A stretch of DNA of 11,078 nucleotides from UBA9619 sp964630665. GTDB lineage: Bacteria > Pseudomonadota > Gammaproteobacteria > Arenicellales > UBA868. Shown here one piece after another: positions 8,210 through 11,078 of this stretch. The notes under the pieces were generated by a model. That model had not been told where the DNA came from. It saw only the letters and a program-made list of their open reading frames with translations, and ran no database searches. A program made the position numbers and the translations under genes. How positions within the stretch are numbered: position 1 is the stretch's first letter; the number at the start of each line of letters is the position of its first letter. The stretch is from positions 1 through 11,078 of the forward strand of contig CAZVVN010000093.1 of assembly GCA_964630665.1 (NCBI GenBank). Reading direction: 5' to 3'.

Positions 8210-8317
8210 ATGAAACACATCGAATGGTTTAACAAACTAACTGCCAAACAACGCACGATCACTGTGATCGTCGTTGTGGTGATTGCTCTTGCGTTATTCA
8301 GCTCTCTGTTTGGTTAG
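8210..8317 (+). CDS. 35-residue single-TM protein
   Basis: A short gene with a good ribosome binding site (TGAGGAAACAAATG, GAGGA 5 nt before the ATG). It encodes MKHIEWFNKLTAKQRTITVI followed by a Val/Ile/Ala/Leu-rich helix ending SSLFG. The N-terminal half is positively charged and the last ~19 residues are a single membrane helix, so an N-in orientation is expected. Its 3' part overlaps the lipoprotein start region in another frame by up to 35 bp. Such micro-proteins in lysis cassettes may be pinholin- or antiholin-like, but size alone does not decide this. A 17-bp palindrome lies in its codons at 8255-8271. Confidence 0.65.
   Translation: MKHIEWFNKLTAKQRTITVIVVVVIALALFSSLFG
8255..8271. 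repeat. 17-bp palindrome upstream of the lipoprotein start
   Basis: ACGATCAC and GTGATCGT are perfect 8-bp inverted arms around one T. As RNA it gives a 7-bp stem with a CTG loop, ending 6 bases before the GGTGA that is the only plausible Shine-Dalgarno of the lipoprotein gene. It could modulate translation of that gene or act as a protein-binding operator. Confidence 0.55.
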
Positions 8318-8654
8318 CGCATGTCTGATCCTGACGACGGCATGTTCGAGCACCCCGATCAAAGACGGCCTGACGGTGGGAGCGGTAACGACTGCGGTTG
8401 CTACTGCGGCTGCTGCCTGGAATCCCACTGTTGGTGTACCGATCCTGGCGGCAGGTCTGACCTCGGCAGTGACGGGTGCGGTTGTCTCTGCGAAGAATGC
8501 GGGTGAGGTCATCGAGGCGCCTGACAACCTGTGGAGTGTTCTGGAAAAATTAGTAGAAATTGGGGGGATCGGAATTCTGGCGTTACTGGTGGTCCCGTTG
8601 GTGGCCGGCTGGCTCATCCCAGGACCAACCAAACTCAACCGCCGGAAAAAATGA
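8283..8654 (+). CDS. Lipoprotein with C-terminal TM: candidate unimolecular spanin
   Basis: Up to 123 residues. A TGA directly precedes the TTG at 8283, so the start must be a non-ATG codon: TTG 8283, or TTG 8289, which has GGTGA 6 nt upstream and may be the better choice. The N-terminus is a lipoprotein signal with lipobox L-T-T-A-C (Cys21 counted from 8283), followed by SSTP. The body is Ala/Gly/Thr/Val-rich. Residues ~92-112 are a membrane helix (GIGILALLVVPLVAGWLIPG) ending in a basic tail (KLNRRKK). Lipid anchor at one end and an inner-membrane helix with cytoplasmic basic tail at the other is the architecture of unimolecular spanins such as phage T1 gp11, of similar length, which fuse inner and outer membranes in the last step of lysis. 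The Ala/Gly-rich middle is partly hydrophobic, so a holin-like protein is an alternative. Ends in an ATGA overlap with the next gene. Confidence 0.65.
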   Translation: MLLRYSALCLVSACLILTTACSSTPIKDGLTVGAVTTAVATAAAAWNPTVGVPILAAGLTSAVTGAVVSAKNAGEVIEAPDNLWSVLEKLVEIGGIGILALLVVPLVAGWLIPGPTKLNRRKK

Positions 8655-8935
8655 AACAACTCCTCGCTGTTACTTGGCACGACTCGTTCATTCAAGGTGA
8701 ATGGTCGGAGTTTCAAAAGCCAAAGGACGAGGATAGTTTGGTGACGACTTACGGTTTGCTCGTTGCCAAAGATCGACAGTGGCTTACGTTGGCAATGACG
8801 TTTGTTGCCGGCAAAGCTCCGTACTGGGGCTGCCTCTGGTCGATACCGAGGCGCAATGTTGTCTCGATCCGAGAGATCGAAACTGTGCCTGAAAAGCCGG
8901 AGACCGAGAAAGTGTCGAATGAGCACACTCACTGA
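8651..8935 (+). CDS. Small conserved-type phage protein of unknown function
   Basis: A 94-residue protein. The start is the ATG at 8651 (ATGA overlap with the lipoprotein stop) rather than a longer in-frame extension, because the upstream codons lie over the lipoprotein gene and read as non-protein-like. The sequence (LLAVTWHDSF, later VTTYGLLVAKDRQWLTLAMT, then WSIPRRNVVSIREI) is a predicted small beta-rich domain. It follows a pattern I associate with widespread ~80-residue phage proteins: W-x-D near the start, a G-hydrophobic-hydrophobic motif, and an I-P-x-x-x-V-x-x-I near the end. The C-terminal ~15 residues are Glu/Lys-rich and disordered. No function known to me. Confidence 0.65.
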   Translation: MKQLLAVTWHDSFIQGEWSEFQKPKDEDSLVTTYGLLVAKDRQWLTLAMTFVAGKAPYWGCLWSIPRRNVVSIREIETVPEKPETEKVSNEHTH

Positions 8936-9149
8936 GACCATTACCCGAACGACCTATATGAAAATTCCAACATCCCCTGTGATCCCTGGTGCAGCCTTCC
9001 ATTCTCAACTGATGGATGCCAAAACCAAGGCGCAGGTGATCGATGTTCTTTGTAAGAGAGCAAGCCAGCAAGGCTGGTTCTCGGACATGCCGGAAGGTCT
9101 TTGGGAGAAATTGGAATCGCTCAGAACTCCGCGAAACAAACCGGAGTAA
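8919..9149 (+). CDS. Small protein of unknown function
   Basis: A 76-residue protein from the ATG at 8919, which overlaps the previous gene by 17 bp; the in-frame sequence further upstream is a shadow of that gene. An ATG at 8958 is an alternative but lacks a ribosome binding site. The sequence (KIPTSPVIPGAAFHSQLMDA, then a helix around KTKAQVIDVLCKRASQQGW, then GLWEKLESL) looks like a small soluble helical domain, ending in a basic RTPRNKPE tail. Family not recognised. Its 3' end overlaps the nuclease gene by 49 bp if that gene starts at its TTG, suggesting coupled translation. Confidence 0.55.
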   Translation: MSTLTETITRTTYMKIPTSPVIPGAAFHSQLMDAKTKAQVIDVLCKRASQQGWFSDMPEGLWEKLESLRTPRNKPE

Positions 9150-9595
9150 CCGGAGAGCTCCTATTCGCCTATCGGGCGATGGAAGAAGGTCTGACGGTGG
9201 CGCAGCCACTGGGTGACAATAGTCCGTATGACTTCCTGGTCGACAACGGGGAGGATATTCTCAAGGTTCAGATCAAATCGTCGGAGTGGAATGAGCATGG
9301 GAATAAGCCGCACAAGTCAGCTAAATATGGGTTCACACTCAAGCACTCAAAACAGGACAAGACCTACGAGTCACACGACGTTGACTTCTTTGGCCTTGTG
9401 GTCATCCCACTCCGCAGCATCTGGATCGTGCCGCAGAAAGCGGTGGACGGGATCAGAAAGGTTGGCGTCTGGCCGATGGGCAACTCATCTGGCGCTATGG
9501 CTGATTACCGAGAACAGTGGATTTTGTTAAAGTCGTATTCCGAGTACACTGAAGTCGCTGAACCAGACCATTGCCATCAAGTCACTTTTCTCTGA
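9101..9595 (+). CDS. PD-(D/E)XK nuclease, group I intron endonuclease-like (PDDEXK_5 type)
   Basis: A 164-residue protein with a compact PD-(D/E)XK core: an N-terminal helix with G-x-x-G-E (Glu19), the P-Y-D motif (SPYDFLVD, Asp44) and Q-x-K (KVQIKSS, Gln57 and Lys59). The Gln-for-Glu variant and layout, with VDFFGLVVIPLRSIWIVP downstream, match the family that includes the homing enzyme I-Ssp6803I (Pfam group 'PDDEXK_5', from memory). The start is probably the TTG at 9101 with GGAAGG just upstream, since Glu19 needs residues before any later start; overlap with the upstream gene is 49 bp. It is the last plus-strand gene before attP. No intron is visible nearby, so a free-standing nuclease (homing, anti-host or competitor cleavage, or recombination) is inference. 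All key residues are present. Confidence 0.75.
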   Translation: MGEIGIAQNSAKQTGVTGELLFAYRAMEEGLTVAQPLGDNSPYDFLVDNGEDILKVQIKSSEWNEHGNKPHKSAKYGFTLKHSKQDKTYESHDVDFFGLVVIPLRSIWIVPQKAVDGIRKVGVWPMGNSSGAMADYREQWILLKSYSEYTEVAEPDHCHQVTFL

Positions 9596-9598
9596 TTC

Positions 9599-9629
9599 TG
9601 CCCTACACTTCTGCCCTACACCGCCCTAT
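9599..9629 (+). repeat. Left arm-type repeats (TGCCCTACAC x2 + CGCCCTAT)
   Basis: TGCCCTACAC at 9599-9608 and 9612-9621 (13-bp period), followed by a partial copy CGCCCTAT at 9622-9629. The same decamer recurs twice to the right of the core at 9807-9828, in the same orientation. They are probably integrase arm-binding sites. Confidence 0.7.
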
Positions 9630-9672
9630 TCTCGGAGACCTTAAAAGCGTAAGTCATTGAAAAAGAACGTGT

Positions 9673-9716
9673 CGGGGTGTAGCTCAGCCTGGTAGAGCAC
9701 TGCCTTCGGGAGACAG
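9673..9716 (+). tRNA. 5' half of tRNA-Pro(CGG); attP core, not a complete tRNA
   Basis: CGGGGTG acceptor strand (9673-9679), T-A, D-arm GCTC/loop AGCCTGGTA/GAGC (9682-9698), A, anticodon stem CTGCC (9700-9704), loop TTCGGGA with anticodon CGG (9707-9709). The 3' stem strand is GACAG instead of the expected GGCAG, giving one C-A mismatch, and no variable loop, T-arm or 3' acceptor strand follows. Thus identity to a host tRNA gene likely ends at the anticodon loop. It cannot be a working tRNA alone; after integration it would be joined to the host's 3' half. Confidence 0.8.
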
Positions 9717-9719
9717 TGC
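9697..9719. repeat. Core-type inverted repeat around the anticodon loop
   Basis: GCACTGCC (9697-9704) and GACAGTGC (9712-9719) are 8-bp inverted arms with one mismatch, separated by the 7-bp TTCGGGA that encodes the anticodon loop. The left arm is ordinary tRNA sequence; the right arm departs from tRNA sequence in a way that extends the symmetry. This fits two core-type integrase sites flanking a 7-bp overlap region where strand exchange occurs. Confidence 0.65.
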
Positions 9720-9723
9720 CCTA

Positions 9724-9757
9724 CCCTATATATATAGTGTTTTCCCTATATTTATAG
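9724..9757. repeat. Twin 14-bp A/T-rich near-palindromes, 20-bp period
   Basis: CCCTATATATATAG (9724-9737) and CCCTATATTTATAG (9744-9757) differ by one base and start 20 bp apart, about two helical turns. The first contains a perfect 12-bp palindrome CTATATATATAG. On the minus strand they read CTATANATATAGGG. Possible roles are excisionase or host-factor bending sites, a promoter element, or a repressor operator. Confidence 0.6.
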
Positions 9758-9772
9758 ACTTTCATTCAGATC

Positions 9773-9792
9773 AAAGCGGTTTAAAGCGGTTT
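9773..9792. repeat. Tandem 10-bp repeat AAAGCGGTTT x2
   Basis: Two exact, directly adjacent copies (9773-9782 and 9783-9792), followed by AAATAAG. The 10-bp period places both on one face of the helix, as expected for cooperative binding of an excisionase or regulator. It lies between the core and the right arm repeats. Confidence 0.7.
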
Positions 9793-9806
9793 AAATAAGA
9801 TCGTTT

Positions 9807-9828
9807 TGCCCTACACTTTGCCCTACAC
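9807..9828 (+). repeat. Right arm-type repeats (TGCCCTACAC x2)
   Basis: Exact copies at 9807-9816 and 9819-9828 (12-bp period), identical to the two left decamers and roughly as far from the core (centres about 98 bp left and 109 bp right of the anticodon loop). The integrase stop codon begins 4 bp further on. Confidence 0.7.
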
Positions 9829-9831
9829 CAA

Positions 9832-10986
9832 TCAGCTTGCCTTGCGGTACTCATCAAGCGCAACGACCTTCTCGTTTGCCGCTTCGTTCGAGAGCATCTT
9901 CTGCATCTCGATCCACTCATAATCCTCGTTCACATGCAGGTACTTCATGGTAGTCGCCAGTTCACTGTGACCAGCCCACTTACTGACCAGGTGAAGCGCC
10001 ACACCGTTATTGGCGGCTCGGCTGATGAACGTATGCCGGAGTGAGTGCAGCGTGCCACGCTCCAGACCAGCGGCCTGCACAGCTTTTGCAAACTTCTTGG
10101 TCCAGGTACGCGGGTGCATCTGGGGCAGAAACAGCGAATTACCATCGTGATCGGCCAGAATCTGGTCCCTAGCGGCCCGTGCTTCGGTGTTCAGCGGCAC
10201 CGACCTACTCTTCGCACGCCCTGACGCGCCCTTTACCTTGAGCCCAGCCTCGGGATCATGCACCACGCGAACTCTGGCTTTCTCATCATCCAGATCCACG
10301 TTCTTGACCGGCAGCACTGACAGCTCACTGCGACGCAGGCCAGTGTTGGCGAGGAAGCGCCAAACGGGCGCGAGCTCCGGGTCGGCTGCGTAGATCGCAT
10401 CCAACTCGTCCGGGGTAAAGGCGATCTTCTCGTCAGAGTCGGCGCTGCCATCGCCACCGATTAACAGGTTGGCAGCAGGCGACGTTGTGCAAAGGTTCCA
10501 GCGACGTCCTTCTTTCTTACCACCCGTTCGAGCGGCCCGGTAGAGCGCCGCCTTGATGTCCTTCCACTCACCCCAGAGGGTTGCGCCTTCGACCTCAGTC
10601 GCCCGGCGGGTTACCCAGTTGTTAAAAACATCGTTCCAACGATCAATCGTTGGCTGGTCATCTGCAATGCGCAGAGGCCCGAAGGTGTCGAGTGCGGCGT
10701 TGATACGGATGCTGACCGTCTCGTAACTGTCAGGCATGTGAACCTTCCGCCACTCCAGGTAAAGCGGTGCGAACTGCGCGAAGGTCATCGCCTTGCGGTT
10801 CGACTGCGCAGCCGGCAGCATCTTACCCATCTTTGCGTTCGCTTCGATCTTCGCAGCTTCGGCCTTCTCGGCCTTGAGCTCATCCTTCGAGGGCTTACCC
10901 TCGATATACTTCCGCTGTTTCTTCCCGTTGATGCGCCAGAAGACAATCCAGGCGCCTGACTTCTTGTGTCTTTCTAACCATGCCAT
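9832..10986 (-). CDS. int: Tyrosine recombinase / phage integrase
   Basis: A 384-residue site-specific recombinase that would join attP to the host tRNA-Pro gene. Residues ~1-55 form a beta-containing N-terminal arm-binding-like part (GAWIVFWRINGKKQRKYIEG) with a Lys/Glu/Ala-rich helix; ~66-170 are the core-binding SAM-like domain; ~188-365 are the catalytic domain. The catalytic set is complete: Arg218 in TGLRRSE, a probable beta-hairpin Lys259 in AKSRSVPL, His314 and Arg317 in LHSLRHTF, His340 in WAGHSELATT, and the nucleophile Tyr349 in MKYLH. Start at the ATG (complement of 10984-10986) is supported by GGGAGAA upstream. Its ATG overlaps the stop of another minus-strand gene (TAATG), so it is probably transcribed with that gene from a promoter outside the window. 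Integrase function is near certain; the target is inferred from attP. Confidence 0.95.
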   Translation of the reverse strand: MAWLERHKKSGAWIVFWRINGKKQRKYIEGKPSKDELKAEKAEAAKIEANAKMGKMLPAAQSNRKAMTFAQFAPLYLEWRKVHMPDSYETVSIRINAALDTFGPLRIADDQPTIDRWNDVFNNWVTRRATEVEGATLWGEWKDIKAALYRAARTGGKKEGRRWNLCTTSPAANLLIGGDGSADSDEKIAFTPDELDAIYAADPELAPVWRFLANTGLRRSELSVLPVKNVDLDDEKARVRVVHDPEAGLKVKGASGRAKSRSVPLNTEARAARDQILADHDGNSLFLPQMHPRTWTKKFAKAVQAAGLERGTLHSLRHTFISRAANNGVALHLVSKWAGHSELATTMKYLHVNEDYEWIEMQKMLSNEAANEKVVALDEYRKAS

Positions 10987-11078
10987 TACTTTTCTCCCAG
11001 TTTCATCTCTAAAAGTTCAAGAGCACCTTCAGGCATTACCCGGTGGCCCGTGCCACCAGGCGTCTGCCGCCAATGCTC
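10986..11078 (-). CDS. 3' end of a minus-strand gene, possibly a small DNA-binding protein (partial)
   Basis: The minus strand is open from the window edge to a TAA at 10988-10986 that overlaps the integrase ATG by one base. The 30 visible residues include HWRQTPGGTGHRVMPEG, then ALELLEMKLGEK. A W-R ... G-x-R-x-M-P-x-G-A-L-x-L-L pattern resembles the C-terminal end of short XRE-type helix-turn-helix proteins (typically 'W..G.R.vP..a..lL'), which would suit an excisionase or regulator co-transcribed with the integrase. With only the C-terminus visible this is tentative. A hairpin-forming GGTGGC/GCCACC pair lies at 11042-11057 in its codons. Confidence 0.55.
   Translation of the reverse strand, partial: EHWRQTPGGTGHRVMPEGALELLEMKLGEK

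Larger units (their letters stand above)
9596..9831. other. Phage attachment region (attP) between nuclease and integrase genes
   Basis: A 236-bp non-coding segment. In order it holds two TGCCCTACAC repeats plus a CGCCCTAT (9599-9629), a half tRNA-Pro(CGG) (9673-9716), a TGCCCTACCC directly after it (9717-9726), two A/T-rich near-palindromes (9724-9757), a tandem AAAGCGGTTT pair (9773-9792), and two more TGCCCTACAC repeats (9807-9828). The integrase stop codon follows within 4 bp. Arm-type repeats on both sides of a tRNA-derived core, next to the integrase gene, are the layout of an intact attP rather than of one prophage end, so the molecule is probably free phage DNA or a circularised assembly. 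Confidence 0.75.

Noticed and set aside
8321..8506. Cysteine-rich 61-residue plus-strand ORF
   Set aside because: It starts with ATG but has no ribosome binding site and lies out of frame inside the lipoprotein gene; its cysteines arise from the shifted reading of Ala/Thr/Val codons.
8294..8941. 215-codon minus-strand open frame
   Set aside because: It is the complement of the lipoprotein and the 8651 gene, both supported by ATGA coupling and clear protein features; no domain or ribosome binding site supports the antisense reading.
9697..9719. Intrinsic terminator after the nuclease gene
   Set aside because: The hairpin is followed by CCCTACCCTATA rather than a T-run and is better explained as tRNA anticodon-arm/core-site symmetry.
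9599..9828. CRISPR array
   Set aside because: The TGCCCTACAC copies are only 10 bp, come in close pairs and are irregularly spaced; no cas genes are present.
9673..9831. A complete tRNA-Pro, possibly interrupted by a group I intron at the anticodon loop
   Set aside because: No 3' tRNA half (no T-arm GGTTCGAATCC-like motif, no CACCCCG) occurs downstream, and the following sequence has arm-type repeats and an integrase rather than intron structure.
11042..11057. GGTGGC/GCCACC hairpin as a terminator
   Set aside because: It lies inside the codons of the partial minus-strand gene with no T-run on either side.

Overview
The window reads as the late end plus the integration end of a temperate, podovirus-like tailed phage of a Gram-negative bacterium, most likely a pseudomonadotan. 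The evidence is a tightly packed plus-strand run of virion genes, small membrane genes that look like a lysis cassette (one with a lipoprotein lipobox, hence an outer membrane), a minus-strand tyrosine integrase, and between them a segment that looks like an intact attP containing half of a proteobacterial-type tRNA-Pro(CGG) gene. A run of exactly 100 N indicates a scaffolded, probably metagenomic, assembly.

Layout. 1-15: last codons of an upstream gene. 15-2112: a large tail hub/nozzle-like protein and a small partner. 2109-4282: three proteins with low-complexity, Gly/Gln-rich or Pro-rich composition, probably virion or ejection components. 4286-7618: two large internal-virion/DNA-ejection-like proteins; the first is broken by the N gap and is very probably one gene. 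7615-8654: four small genes (a secreted protein, a coiled-coil/TM protein, a 35-residue single-TM protein, and a lipoprotein with a C-terminal TM that resembles a unimolecular spanin). 8651-9595: two unknown small proteins and a PD-(D/E)XK nuclease. 9596-9831: attP region. 9832-10986 (minus): integrase. 10986-11078 (minus): 3' end of another gene, possibly a small DNA-binding protein.

How the parts work together. Almost every plus-strand gene overlaps or abuts the next (TAATG, ATGA, 8-bp overlaps), so the late genes are probably translationally coupled on long transcripts. A textbook intrinsic-terminator sequence lies at the boundary between virion and lysis genes, but inside the signal-peptide codons of the first lysis-region gene. 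The integrase points toward attP and its stop codon is 4 bp from the nearest arm-type repeat.

The most unusual part is attP. It carries the 5' half of tRNA-Pro(CGG), ending at the anticodon arm, whereas most tRNA-targeting phages carry the 3' half. The anticodon loop is flanked by inverted core-like arms, and the region holds eight CCCTA elements, all in one orientation. No endolysin, terminase, portal or capsid gene is recognisable in this window. All family assignments are made by eye without database searches.
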